Below, in pieces: positions 25,835 through 34,449 of a DNA stretch of 64,000 nucleotides. This stretch comes from UBA5336 sp964492485. GTDB lineage: Bacteria > Pseudomonadota > Alphaproteobacteria > Caulobacterales > Hyphomonadaceae. The stretch is from contig CAZBKM010000001.1 in the NCBI GenBank assembly GCA_964492485.1, positions 248,001 to 312,000 of the forward strand, given 5' to 3'. A program made the translations under genes and the position numbers. Within the stretch, counting starts at the first letter, position 1; each line of letters opens with the position of its first letter. A model generated the notes under the pieces. That model worked only from the letters and a program-made list of their open reading frames with translations, had not been told where the DNA came from and did no database searches.

Positions 25835-27328
25835 GGCACGCACCGGCGGCCGCCGCCCGATCCAGGGTTTCGCCTCTTCCAGTTCGTAGGCCAGCTCGAA
25901 CAGCATCCCGTCATCGCCGCGCCTGCCCGAGAACATTGACCCCACCGGCAGTCCGTCCGGCGTCCAGCCAAGCGGCACCGACATGCTCGCCGCGCCAGCC
26001 ACGTTCATTGGCGAGGTGTAGGCAGCAAACTCCGTAATGGTCTCCAGCAGCGCATCGAACTCCCGCCTCGGATCCTGGGCGCCAATCGGAAGGGGCGGCT
26101 TGGCGAGCGTCGGCGAGAGCAACACGTCGAACCCTTCGAACATCGCCTCGTAGCGCGCTTCGAACGCCTTCAGATAGGCTACGGCATCCGGGAAGGCGTC
26201 CTTGTTGGACTCATAATGGTCGACCAGACCCAGGGTGAGCGGTTCGAGAATGTCCGGCCCGATGGGCTGGCCGGCCTGTTTGGATGCCATGACCGCGAAA
26301 TCCGCTGCGCCCGCCGCCCAATAGAGCAGGAAGTTGCGGGCGAACGTCTCGCCGTCAAATGGCAGCGAGAGATCGATGACCTCATGACCGAGGTCCCGGC
26401 AAAGGGTGGCTGTCTCGTCCAGGGCCCGGCGCACGTCCGGATCGAGGCGCGTATTGGTGGCCGGATCGGGCGCATAGGCGATTCTCAGACGGCGCGACGA
26501 GGGCCCCTTGATCGCGCCCAGCGGCGCATAGGCGCTGCGCGGACGCTCTGCGACGCGAAACAGCGCCACGCTGTCGCGCACCGTCAGCGTGACGGCATGG
26601 CTGACGGAAATGTCGACCTCCGGCGGTCCATCCGCCCCGCCCCGGTCGAGCAGACGCTGGCGCGACGGCTTCATGCCGAACAGGCCGCAACAGCTTGCAG
26701 GAATGCGGATCGAGCCCCCACCATCGGTGGCATGGGCAAATGGCGTGACCCGCGCCGCCACCAGCGCCGCTGCGCCACCCGAGGAGCCCCCCGGCGTGCG
26801 ATCCGTGTTCCAGGGATTGCGGGTCGGGCCGGTGACCAGAGGCTCGGTGCCCGACATCAGGCCGATCTCCGGAGTCGTGGTCTTGCCCAGCGACACGATC
26901 CCGGCGGCCTGCCAGGCTGTCACAAAATCGGCGCTGCGCGTCGCCACGTATCCTTCGAAGGCACGGCTGCCATACAGGGTGGGGACGCCGGCCTGGTCGT
27001 AGAGATCCTTGAAGAAGGACGGGACGCCGGAAAAGACGCCCTCCGGCCCCGCCTCGGCGGCGGCACGCGCGCCGGCAAACGTCTCGTTGGCCAGCGCATT
27101 GAGGCGCGGATTCACCGACTCGGTCCGCGCGATGGCCGCATTCACCGTTTCAAGGGCCGTGGTCTCTCCCGTGGCGACCATCTGCGCCAGGCGCACGCCA
27201 TCCACATAATCCGGATCGGCCATACCAGCCTCCATGGTCCGGGCCGGCGCGCAGGCCTGTGCCAGGGGCAGAAAGGCGGCTAGGGCGGCGCCCCCGCGAA
27301 GGGCGTCGCGACGCGACAACGTTGACAT
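25823..27328 (-). CDS. Exported amidase (amidase signature family)
   Basis: A 501-residue amidase with a twin-arginine signal (SRRDALRGGAALAAF) followed by LAQAC, a possible lipobox, so it may be an exported lipoprotein. The Ser-cisSer-Lys triad is visible: Lys in GVPSFFKDLYD, cis-Ser in PGGSSGGAAAL and the nucleophile in DGGGSIRIPASCCG. The substrate is unknown; related enzymes hydrolyse aryl amides or peptide amides. The start has GGGAGGA seven bases upstream. The gene lies between purN and the RNase E/G-like gene, where a maf gene often sits in relatives, so it may be an insertion into that locus. Confidence 0.88.
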   Translation of the reverse strand: MSTLSRRDALRGGAALAAFLPLAQACAPARTMEAGMADPDYVDGVRLAQMVATGETTALETVNAAIARTESVNPRLNALANETFAGARAAAEAGPEGVFSGVPSFFKDLYDQAGVPTLYGSRAFEGYVATRSADFVTAWQAAGIVSLGKTTTPEIGLMSGTEPLVTGPTRNPWNTDRTPGGSSGGAAALVAARVTPFAHATDGGGSIRIPASCCGLFGMKPSRQRLLDRGGADGPPEVDISVSHAVTLTVRDSVALFRVAERPRSAYAPLGAIKGPSSRRLRIAYAPDPATNTRLDPDVRRALDETATLCRDLGHEVIDLSLPFDGETFARNFLLYWAAGAADFAVMASKQAGQPIGPDILEPLTLGLVDHYESNKDAFPDAVAYLKAFEARYEAMFEGFDVLLSPTLAKPPLPIGAQDPRREFDALLETITEFAAYTSPMNVAGAASMSVPLGWTPDGLPVGSMFSGRRGDDGMLFELAYELEEAKPWIGRRPPVRASAV

Positions 27329-27432
27329 GGCAGTCCTCCCGGTTTGTTTGCGGCCAACGGTGCGCCGCGTTTGCCCCCTCATCAAGGCCCCGGCACTTGC
27401 GCCCGGCCCCACCACAGCGTTCGGTTGTCGCC

Positions 27433-28470
27433 ATGAAGATCGCCCGCCTCGTGCACAGCCCTGGGATCGGCGAGACCCTGGCCGCCGCGCTCGACGCCGA
27501 TGGCCGGCCGCTGGCGCTGCATTGCGACCTCGCCAGCGACCGGAGCCGCCCGAGACTCGAAGAGCTGCGCCGGGCCAGGCTGCGCGCCATTGCGCCGGAC
27601 CAGGGCGGCGCCTTCCTCGAGGATGACGCCACCGGCGACCCGCTCTTCCTGTCGGGCGCGCCGCCGCCCGGCACAAGCGACGGCGCCGCGCTCAGCGTCA
27701 CGGTTCTGGCAGAGGCGCGGCCCGGCAAGGCCGCCCGGGTACGTCTGAGCCGCGCCAGCGATTCCCCGCCAGCCACACCGCTTGCGGTCTGGCAGGCGGC
27801 CTTGCCGGCACCTGGACCTGATCTGCCCCTCGAGACCGGGCCAGAGGCGCAGGCGCTGTGCCAGATGGCGCTGGATCGGGCACTGGACCCCGCGCCCACC
27901 CTGCCCGGTGGCGGACGGCTCCGCATTGCGCGCACGCCGGCGCTGACTGCAATCGACGTCGACACCGCGGGACGCGCCACGCAAGGCCGCGCCGGCACGC
28001 GCGCCCTCGCCGTCAATATGGCCGCCCTGACAGAAGCCGCCCGCAGCCTGGCCCTGGCCCAGCTCGGCGGCCTTGTCGTGATCGATTGCGTCGGCCCCGT
28101 CAGACCGCCCGACCGGCAAACGCTGAAGCAGACGTTCCGCAACGCGCTGAGGGCCGTCACCACCCGCAAGGCCGAGGTGCTGCCCCCCTCTCCGCTCGGC
28201 CTGATCGAGGCGGCGCTCGCCTGGGGAGAGACACCGCTCTGGGATCGCCGGACCGGCGCTGCGGGCGAACTGGCCGACGGCCTCGCCGCGCTGGAACGTG
28301 CCGCACGAGCCGAGCCCGGCGCCAGCCTGACGCTGCACCTGCCGGCTCCCGCCCATGCCCTTTACCTCGAACGCGCTGCCGGCTACCGCTCCGACCTGGA
28401 CGCACGCTATGGCGGCCGGCTCGACGTGGTCGCCGGCCCGGGACCCACGCCGGAGGTTGCCCGCACATGA
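27433..28470 (+). CDS. Ribonuclease E/G family protein, short form
   Basis: A 345-residue protein related to the catalytic core of RNase E/G, well short of the roughly 500-residue RNase G. The two metal-binding segments are recognisable: LTAIDVDTAG (compare AIDVNSG) and LGGLVVIDCVG (compare GGLIVIDFI). The zinc-link CPxCxG is absent, so tetramer assembly must differ or not occur. Short forms like this occur directly upstream of yacG and tRNA-Phe in alphaproteobacteria, as here. Start ATG at 27433; yacG overlaps its stop codon. Confidence 0.8.
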   Translation: MKIARLVHSPGIGETLAAALDADGRPLALHCDLASDRSRPRLEELRRARLRAIAPDQGGAFLEDDATGDPLFLSGAPPPGTSDGAALSVTVLAEARPGKAARVRLSRASDSPPATPLAVWQAALPAPGPDLPLETGPEAQALCQMALDRALDPAPTLPGGGRLRIARTPALTAIDVDTAGRATQGRAGTRALAVNMAALTEAARSLALAQLGGLVVIDCVGPVRPPDRQTLKQTFRNALRAVTTRKAEVLPPSPLGLIEAALAWGETPLWDRRTGAAGELADGLAALERAARAEPGASLTLHLPAPAHALYLERAAGYRSDLDARYGGRLDVVAGPGPTPEVART

Positions 28471-28652
28471 CCGAGCCCCGCTGCCCCGTCTGCGAGAAAG
28501 CAGCGCCAGACCCCACCTACCGCCCCTTCTGCTCGAAGCGGTGTGCGGATGTGGACCTGTCGCGCTGGCTGAAGGGCAGCTACGCGATTCCCGGACCACC
28601 CGCCGATACGGCCGAGGAAGCCCCCCGGTCGCCCGACGACTCCGAGGCATGA
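28467..28652 (+). CDS. yacG: Zinc-binding DNA gyrase inhibitor YacG
   Basis: A 61-residue YacG/DUF329 protein. Four cysteines form the zinc site (CPVC near the start, then FCSKRCADVDLSRWL), and an acidic tail follows, matching the family, which binds GyrB and blocks DNA binding. ATG overlaps the stop codon of the RNase E/G-like gene by four bases, showing a coupled pair. Confidence 0.9.
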   Translation: MTEPRCPVCEKAAPDPTYRPFCSKRCADVDLSRWLKGSYAIPGPPADTAEEAPRSPDDSEA

Positions 28653-28707
28653 TTGGCCATGGACAAGCCGGAGCACCGGCGCTAGGTACACGCCTTCCAA
28701 TCGGTTG

Positions 28708-28783
28708 GCCCAGGTAGCTCAGTTGGTAGAGCAGCGGATTGAAAATCCGCGTGTCGGTGGTTCGATTCCGCCCCTGGGCACCA
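28708..28783 (+). tRNA. tRNA-Phe (anticodon GAA), CCA encoded
   Basis: A complete 76-base cloverleaf. The acceptor stem GCCCAGG pairs with CCTGGGC, the D-loop is AGTTGGTAGA, the anticodon stem GCGGA/TCCGC encloses loop TTGAAAA with anticodon GAA, and the T-arm contains TTCGATT. The terminal CCA is encoded. It lies downstream of yacG, a conserved alphaproteobacterial position. Confidence 0.97.
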
Positions 28784-28936
28784 TTCTCGATTGATCGCCC
28801 GCTCCGCCTTCGGCTTCGCGATGGATCGCGCTCTGGGCTATGGTGCCGTTCGACGACAAGCTCCTCATCTGCACGCTTTCAACCCGATCAAGTTGCACGC
28901 GCCTTCAGGTTTTCGCCGCTGCCGTGGCGCCGCCTG

Positions 28937-29692
28937 TTACGTGCCGCGGGTATCGCCATGGGTGTGGATGTGGAGCCGGTCGCTGAGATGCACGCCCATG
29001 GCGGAAGCGGCCGGCGCGAGCCAGTCGAGCCGGGCGCGCAGGGTCGCGCTGTCGCGGCCCTCCGGCATCAGCCAGACGCGGCCTTTCGGCAACCCGTAAC
29101 GGCGCATCAACATGCCGACCTCGTCGAGATCGCCAGGCGCCTCGACAACGAACTTGAATACCGCCCGCGCATCGCCTGCATAGGCGGCCAGAACGTCGCT
29201 CCGTTCCCGGATCTCCGCACCGTTGCCGCTGTGCGCCAGCTTGGGCGAGACGTTGAACTGGTCGACCAGCGACCACAGCCGGCCGCGCGGCCCCACGGTG
29301 CCATTCGTCTCGACCTCGACGGTCCAGCCGGCATCCCCCGCCTTGAGCTGTTCGATCAGCCGGCCCAGCGCCGCCTGCTGCAGCAGGGGCTCGCCGCCAG
29401 TCAGCACCAGGCGGCGCACCGGCTGGGCCAGGAGCCGCTCCACCAGCCCCTCCACATCGGCATCGACGGTCTCGGCGGTGCGATCATACTTGGCCGGTCG
29501 GCCCGGTCGGTCGTCTCGATGGGGAAAGTCGGTCCCCGTGAAGTTCCAGGTATAGGGGGTATCACACCAGACGCAGTGCAGGTTGCACTGGCTGAGCCGC
29601 AGAAAGACGCACAGCGTTCCCGCGCTTGGCCCCTCGCCCTGGGGGGCGGTGAAGAGTTCCGGCTCGCCCGGGGCAAGCGTGGCCAGACGCAT
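28937..29692 (-). CDS. queE: 7-carboxy-7-deazaguanine synthase QueE
   Basis: A 251-residue radical-SAM enzyme that contracts 6-carboxytetrahydropterin to 7-carboxy-7-deazaguanine for queuosine. The cluster motif is CNLHCVWC (CX3CX2C), with the preceding QGEGPSAGTLCVFLR and the LTGGEPLLQQ and VEVETNGT blocks of the family. I chose the ATG at 29692 because GAAGGA lies six bases upstream; an in-frame ATG at 29713 is possible. Other queuosine genes are not adjacent. The 153 bases between tRNA-Phe and this gene's end hold nothing I recognise. Confidence 0.88.
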   Translation of the reverse strand: MRLATLAPGEPELFTAPQGEGPSAGTLCVFLRLSQCNLHCVWCDTPYTWNFTGTDFPHRDDRPGRPAKYDRTAETVDADVEGLVERLLAQPVRRLVLTGGEPLLQQAALGRLIEQLKAGDAGWTVEVETNGTVGPRGRLWSLVDQFNVSPKLAHSGNGAEIRERSDVLAAYAGDARAVFKFVVEAPGDLDEVGMLMRRYGLPKGRVWLMPEGRDSATLRARLDWLAPAASAMGVHLSDRLHIHTHGDTRGT

Positions 29693-29826
29693 CGCAGGTC
29701 CTTCACCCTTCATGGCACGCGCCGCTGCGGAAGACCGTTTCGACCGATCGCAGCGCCGCCCTTGACCCGGGCCGCCATGGCCCGCTCTCTCTCGCGACCT
29801 GACGCCAACAAGACCGGGAGTTCAAG

Positions 29827-29970
29827 ATGGAGAAGACCGCCATTGCGCTGCTGGCCAGCCTTGTGATGGTTGCGCTTGCCGGGCGCAACACCGTACGCGG
29901 TGTCGGACAGGACGTGGAAGCCGCCGGCGAGGAAATCGAGGAAACGGCGAACGAGATCTCTGTGGAGTAG
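29827..29970 (+). CDS. Entericidin-like small protein lacking the lipobox cysteine
   Basis: A 47-residue peptide with GGGAG six bases before its ATG. The sequence is an almost perfect entericidin A/B-type small lipoprotein: a hydrophobic signal (TAIALLASLVMVALAG), then NTVRGVGQDVEAAGEEIEET. In the family the residue before NTVRG is the lipidated cysteine; here the codon is CGC (Arg), one transition from TGC. If correct, the peptide cannot be lipidated in the normal way. Too short for most gene callers. Entericidins are envelope-stress-linked small lipoproteins of uncertain role. Confidence 0.75.
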   Translation: MEKTAIALLASLVMVALAGRNTVRGVGQDVEAAGEEIEETANEISVE

Positions 29971-30017
29971 ATCTTTTCTGCCTCCGGCGGCACCACCCCG
30001 TCGCGGTTCCTTCGCAA

Positions 30018-30602
30018 TCATGCGAGCGGACGCCACCAGACCTGAAGCGGCTTGCGGGTCTCGCCGGTCTCGCCAAGGTCCCTCCAGGCGAAATGAGCGC
30101 GTGCGCCGTGCAGGGGGACATATCCCCGCTTCCACCAGAAGGGTTCGAGGTCCCGGGGTGCCTCGGGCCGTCTGGGGTGATCGTCAGGCCGCACAACGGC
30201 GCAGAAGCAGGTGCGCCGATAGCCACGGGCCCTGGCATGAGCTTCCCGCTGGTCGAAGAAGGCATGGCCGATCCCCTGTCCGCGCTGGGCCGCGCGCAGG
30301 ACCGACTCGCCGAAATAGAACGTGTCTGCCGGGTCGAGACCGGCGGCCTCCACCGGCGCGATGAAGTCGGCGTGTTCGCCGGTCAGCGCGCAGCCCGTGG
30401 CGCAGCCGACGACATCGCCGCCATCCCGCGCCGTCATGATGACCGCATCGGGCGCCGCCGCGAAAGTGGCGAGGTAGTCCTTCTCATAGGACAGTGTGCC
30501 GTCGTACAGGTAGGGCCATTCGCGGAACACCTCGATGCGAAGCCGCGCCAGCTCCGGCAGAACCGGGGCCAGGTCCGCACCGGTCAACGTCTCGATCTGC
30601 AT
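30018..30602 (-). CDS. GNAT family N-acetyltransferase
   Basis: A 194-residue acetyltransferase. The acetyl-CoA-binding motif A is seen as ESVLRAAQRGQGIGHAFFDQRE (with Q-R-G-Q-G-I-G), preceded by a strand containing DVVGCATGCAL. The C-terminal W-rich FWWKRGYVPL is typical of a subgroup of unknown substrate. AAGGAGGTG shortly before the ATG at 30602 fixes the start, although the frame is open further upstream over the end of the neighbouring gene. Confidence 0.82.
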   Translation of the reverse strand: MQIETLTGADLAPVLPELARLRIEVFREWPYLYDGTLSYEKDYLATFAAAPDAVIMTARDGGDVVGCATGCALTGEHADFIAPVEAAGLDPADTFYFGESVLRAAQRGQGIGHAFFDQREAHARARGYRRTCFCAVVRPDDHPRRPEAPRDLEPFWWKRGYVPLHGARAHFAWRDLGETGETRKPLQVWWRPLA

Positions 30603-30724
30603 GCGCCACCTCCTTTCGCCGGCGATCGCCGGGGATGTGGCGCGCCGTGTCCGCTCCGGCAACCGACACGGCAACCGGCGGCTGCCCGCGACCACCGCCG
30701 GAGCGATGTCCTGGAGGTCGTCGG

Positions 30725-31633
30725 CTATGATTTCCCGATCCAGCGGAACTCCGGATCGTCCCACCAGGGCCAGAAGCTCGGCAGGCCATCGCTCACCTTC
30801 ACGGGATAGTCTGGGCTGCGCTTCTCGAGGAAACTCATGACGCCCTCGCGTGCATCTTCCGACTGGCCGCGTTCATAGATCGCGGCGCTGTCGACGATGT
30901 GGGCCTCCATCGGATGGCTAGCGCCCAGCATCCGCCACATCATGTGGCGGGTCAGCGTCGTCGACACCGCTGCGGTGTTCTCCGCGATCTCGTCGGCAAG
31001 GGCGCGGGCGGCGTCCATCAGCTCGCCCGGCGCGTGGATCGACCGGATCAGGCCGCCCTCCAGCGCCTCCTGTGCCGGGAAGACCCGTCCGGAGTAGCAC
31101 CATTCGAGTGCCTTGGAGATGCCCACCAGCCGCGGCAGGAACCAGGATGACGCCGCTTCCGGATTGATGCCGCGCCGATTGAAGACGAACCCGAAGCGCG
31201 CGGTGTCGCTCGCGATCCGGACGTCCATGGGCAGCTGCATGGTCACGCCGACGCCCACGGCCGCCCCGTTGATCGCCCCGATGACCGGCTTCAGGCTCTC
31301 GAAGATGCGCAGCGTGACCCGCCCGCCGCCATCGCGCTGGCGGTCCTCGTCGCTGGTGCGGCCGGCTTCGCCCTTGGCTGCGCGGGCCTCATAGTCGAAG
31401 GTACTGGCGCCTTCCGACAGGTCGGCCCCGGCGCAGAAGGCCCGGTCGCCGGCCCCGGTCACGATCACGGCGCGGATGTCGTCGTCGGCATCGGTCAGGT
31501 CGAAAGCCTTGATGAGCTCCTGCATCATCTTGCCCGTGAAGGCATTCATCTTTTCGGGGCGGTTCAGCGTCAGCACCGCAACCGCGCCGTCCTTTTCCAG
31601 CTTGATCTGTTCGAATTCCTGCATCGTCTCCAT
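30725..31633 (-). CDS. Enoyl-CoA hydratase/isomerase family protein
   Basis: A 302-residue crotonase-fold protein, probably acting on an acyl-CoA in beta-oxidation or a related pathway. The first oxyanion segment is DRAFCAGADLSEG, the second AINGAAVGVGVTMQLPMDVRIAS (family pattern GxxxGxG). RRGINPEAASSWFLPRLVG places a glutamate at the usual catalytic position. Start ATG with GGGAGGAG upstream. It is divergent from the sterol-desaturase-like gene. The exact substrate cannot be read from the sequence. Confidence 0.85.
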   Translation of the reverse strand: METMQEFEQIKLEKDGAVAVLTLNRPEKMNAFTGKMMQELIKAFDLTDADDDIRAVIVTGAGDRAFCAGADLSEGASTFDYEARAAKGEAGRTSDEDRQRDGGGRVTLRIFESLKPVIGAINGAAVGVGVTMQLPMDVRIASDTARFGFVFNRRGINPEAASSWFLPRLVGISKALEWCYSGRVFPAQEALEGGLIRSIHAPGELMDAARALADEIAENTAAVSTTLTRHMMWRMLGASHPMEAHIVDSAAIYERGQSEDAREGVMSFLEKRSPDYPVKVSDGLPSFWPWWDDPEFRWIGKS

Positions 31634-31758
31634 GGGCTCCTCCCGGACTGTTTCGACTCCTGGCCTCACAAGACGGGGTTGCCGCAGGGGACGTCAAGCG
31701 CCGGCCATGCGACAGCCGAACGGGTTTTCTGGCGCACGCGATCGTGTATGACCGGGAC

Positions 31759-32688
31759 ATGCCTGACTTTCCGGCTCCGACCACGCTCGCCGTCCCGATC
31801 TTCGTCCTTTCGGTCGTCCTCGAATGGTGGGCCGTGCGCACCGGACGCGCTCGTGGCCGATATGACACGCGCGACGCGCTGACCTCCCTGGCCATGGGGC
31901 TCGGCAATGTCACGGTAAATGCCGCAACCGCCACGATCAGCCTGTGGATGATGATGCTGGCCTGGCCCTACCGGCTGCTCGAAGTCCCCATCACCTGGTG
32001 GAGCTTCCTGCTTCTCTTCGTGGCCTATGACTTCATCTACTACTGGAAGCACCGCGCCGCGCACCGCATGCGCTGGTTCTGGATGGAGCACGTGACCCAC
32101 CATTCCAGCCGGCACTACAATCTCACAACCGCGTTGCGCCAGCCCTGGTTCGGTCCGCTCACCGTGCTGATCCTGCTGGGCGCACCACTCGTCCTGCTGG
32201 GCTTTCACCCGCTCTTCATCTTCTTCGTCGGCGGGCTCAACCTGGTTTACCAGTTCTGGATTAACACCGAGGCGGTCGACCGGATGCCGCGCTGGTTCGA
32301 GGCGGTCATGAACACCCCAAGCCATCACCGCGTCCACCACGCCACCAACCCACGCTATCTCGACAGCAACTATGCCGGGGTGTTCATCGTCTGGGACCGG
32401 ATGTTCGGGACCTTCGTGGCCGAACGCGACGACGACCGCCCCGAATACGGCATCGTCAAGCCCCTCAACAGTTTCAACCCGATCATCGTCGCCTATCACG
32501 AGGCCGCAGCGCTGGCACGCGACTGCTGGCGCGACGGACCCCGGCCATGGCGCTGGATCGGACGCATGATCAACCCGCCTGGCTGGTCACCCGATGGCCA
32601 CCATACGCGCTCGGAGGATCTGCAAGCCGCCTGGCGCGCGCGCGGAGACGGCCAGGATCAGACGCCGCCCGCACAACCTGCCGCATAG
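31759..32688 (+). CDS. Sterol desaturase/fatty acid hydroxylase family membrane protein
   Basis: A roughly 309-residue di-iron membrane enzyme. The histidine boxes are HRAAHR, HHSSRHYN and HHRVHH, interleaved with several hydrophobic helices (about residues 5-20, 45-65, 75-95, 135-170). Members hydroxylate or desaturate sterols, carotenoids or fatty acids; the substrate here is unknown. ATG at 31759 was chosen; a GTG at 31744 in frame is possible and neither has a strong ribosome site. It is convergent with the PiuC-type gene. Confidence 0.85.
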   Translation: MPDFPAPTTLAVPIFVLSVVLEWWAVRTGRARGRYDTRDALTSLAMGLGNVTVNAATATISLWMMMLAWPYRLLEVPITWWSFLLLFVAYDFIYYWKHRAAHRMRWFWMEHVTHHSSRHYNLTTALRQPWFGPLTVLILLGAPLVLLGFHPLFIFFVGGLNLVYQFWINTEAVDRMPRWFEAVMNTPSHHRVHHATNPRYLDSNYAGVFIVWDRMFGTFVAERDDDRPEYGIVKPLNSFNPIIVAYHEAAALARDCWRDGPRPWRWIGRMINPPGWSPDGHHTRSEDLQAAWRARGDGQDQTPPAQPAA

Positions 32689-32733
32689 GGCCGGGCTCCT
32701 CACCGCCCCCTCCGCCCAGGTTGGACCCGGGCG

Positions 32734-33411
32734 TCAGACATCGGCCCACATCCGCAACAGGTTCGACATCACCTTGTCGAGGACCAGTCGCTCTGGCGCA
32801 TCGCCATCCAGCCGGGTGGACAGGCTTGCCCGCAGGTTCTCCAGATCAAACAGGAGCTCGCGCCGGTCTCCCTCCCGTACCTGACTCTCCACCCATCCGA
32901 CGCAGACCAGGCGTTCGCCTTCGGTCACGGCCTCAACCTGATGCAGGCTGGTGCTGGGATAGAGAACGAGGTCGCCGGCATCGGGCTTCAGCCGATGCTG
33001 TTGCCCTGCAGCCTCGATCATCAGTGCGCCGCCCTCATATGCGTCCGGCGGCGCCAGGAAGAGCGTGAAGGACAGGTCCGTGCGCAGGCGCTCGCTGCCT
33101 GAGCCCATAATGGCGTTGTCCACATGGAGTCCGTAGCCGCCGCCCGGCCGCGTTCGGCTGACCATCAGGCGCGACATCCGTCTGGGCTGCGCGGCCGCCC
33201 GGAAGACAGGGTGGGCCTCGATCGCGTCGCGCAGGGTCTGGCGCAGCCGCGCGCCTGAGCGGCTGGTCAGGTCGGCCTGCTCGTTGCGCTTCACCGACCG
33301 CGCGCGCATCCCGGCGGTTCGGCGACCGTCATACCAGTCCACCGCGTCGAGGCCCTTGCGGACCTCTGCCAGGGTCTCCGGCGACAGGACAGCAGAGAGC
33401 GTCAGCAACAT
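32734..33411 (-). CDS. piuC: PKHD-type Fe(II)/2-oxoglutarate hydroxylase (PiuC family)
   Basis: A 225-residue oxygenase with the PiuC pattern: LSPETLAEVRKGL at the start, a double-stranded beta-helix with the iron ligands in HVDNAIMG (HxD) and the distal His in STSLHQVEAVTEGER, and Arg for 2-oxoglutarate in RLVCVGWVESQVR. Family members are iron-regulated and linked to siderophore uptake. The start at MLLTLS fits the family; an upstream ATG adds nine residues. It is divergent from a lipoprotein gene, so they may share an iron-responsive region. Confidence 0.85.
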   Translation of the reverse strand: MLLTLSAVLSPETLAEVRKGLDAVDWYDGRRTAGMRARSVKRNEQADLTSRSGARLRQTLRDAIEAHPVFRAAAQPRRMSRLMVSRTRPGGGYGLHVDNAIMGSGSERLRTDLSFTLFLAPPDAYEGGALMIEAAGQQHRLKPDAGDLVLYPSTSLHQVEAVTEGERLVCVGWVESQVREGDRRELLFDLENLRASLSTRLDGDAPERLVLDKVMSNLLRMWADV

Positions 33412-33421
33412 GGGTCGTTCC

Positions 33422-33440
33422 TTGCGATTGAGTTGCAAAT
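33422..33440. promoter_or_regulatory. Possible iron-responsive operator between piuC and the lipoprotein gene
   Basis: The short divergent region contains TTGCGATT and TTGCAAAT spaced 11 bases apart (33422-33429 and 33433-33440), resembling TTGCAAAT-type half sites of alphaproteobacterial Fur boxes. The match is weak, and the position just upstream of piuC is the main support. Confidence 0.25.
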
Positions 33441-33497
33441 ACGGCTATAGGCGCGCATGAGATCGCGCAACCAATGACCTGCCTGAGGGAGTCGTTC

Positions 33498-34382
33498 ATG
33501 ACCATCGCCCATCGCCGCTGGACCCATCTCGGCCTCGCCACCGCCCTGCTCGGGACGACGGCGCTGGGCGCCTGCAGCCAGGCAGGCGACGCCGACACCC
33601 CGGCCGAGACCGCCCGGGCCAATCCGGACCCAACGGCATCCACGCGATCTGCCTCCCACATGTCCGGACCTGGCATGGCCCCCGGCGAAGGTGGCGAAAT
33701 CGGTGAGGCCGGTGAGGGCGAACATGGCGAGGGCGGCGTCGATCCCGCCTCTGCGGCCCGCGACCCGGCCCAGTTCGCGATTGCGATGGCGGTGATCGAA
33801 GCCCATGTCCGCGCAGCGATGGACGCTGCGGCCATTGGCGAGGCCGAGGCGGCCGGCGAGATGTTTGCACACCCGGTGAGCGAGATCCTGATCGACCTGG
33901 AACCTGTCCTGCCGCAGTACGGGGTGGACCCGATGGAGGACTTGCTCCTCGACGCGTCGGGCGCCGCGCTGGACGGTGCCCCGGCTGACGAGATCCGGGC
34001 GCGGGCCGACGATTTGATCCTTCGCTTGCGCGCCGCGCGAGCCTCAGCCGCCGAGGCCGGGGACGATCCCGCGCGCCAGGCCGTCCGCGTGATCGCCGAT
34101 CAGATCGACCGGGCGACTGCCCAGTACCGGGCCGCGAATGGCTCCGGGGCTTACGGTCCCTATCTCGACGGATACGGGTTCTACCGGACGGCCCAGGCCG
34201 TCCTCGCCGAGACCGAGGCTGATCTTGCCGCCGATGACGCCGACCTGGTGGCGGCGATCACGGAGGCGCTGGCTCAGCTTGGCACGGCCTATCCTTCCGC
34301 CGGGATGCCCGACCGTCTTGCGGCCGATCCCGCCACCCTGACCGCAGCCAACAGCGAAGTGCAGCTATTGCTGGGGAACTGA
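33498..34382 (+). CDS. Putative helical lipoprotein, possibly iron-related
   Basis: A 294-residue protein with a lipoprotein signal (basic TIAHRR, hydrophobic core, lipobox LGAC). A Gly/Glu/His-rich acidic linker (EGGEIGEAGEGEHGEGG) follows, then an alpha-helical body starting FAIAMAVIEAHVRAAMDAA with a conserved-looking EMFAHPVSEILIDLEPVL. The layout recalls helical periplasmic proteins next to iron transport genes, but I do not recognise a named family. Divergent from piuC, which hints at a role in iron handling. Start at MTIAHRR; an ATG eight codons upstream is less likely. Confidence 0.7.
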   Translation: MTIAHRRWTHLGLATALLGTTALGACSQAGDADTPAETARANPDPTASTRSASHMSGPGMAPGEGGEIGEAGEGEHGEGGVDPASAARDPAQFAIAMAVIEAHVRAAMDAAAIGEAEAAGEMFAHPVSEILIDLEPVLPQYGVDPMEDLLLDASGAALDGAPADEIRARADDLILRLRAARASAAEAGDDPARQAVRVIADQIDRATAQYRAANGSGAYGPYLDGYGFYRTAQAVLAETEADLAADDADLVAAITEALAQLGTAYPSAGMPDRLAADPATLTAANSEVQLLLGN

Positions 34383-34449
34383 GACGCTTCGTCCGGGCGC
34401 GCACGCCGCCAGGCCCGCGTCCGGGTGGCAGAGCAGCCGGTTCGGCGAG

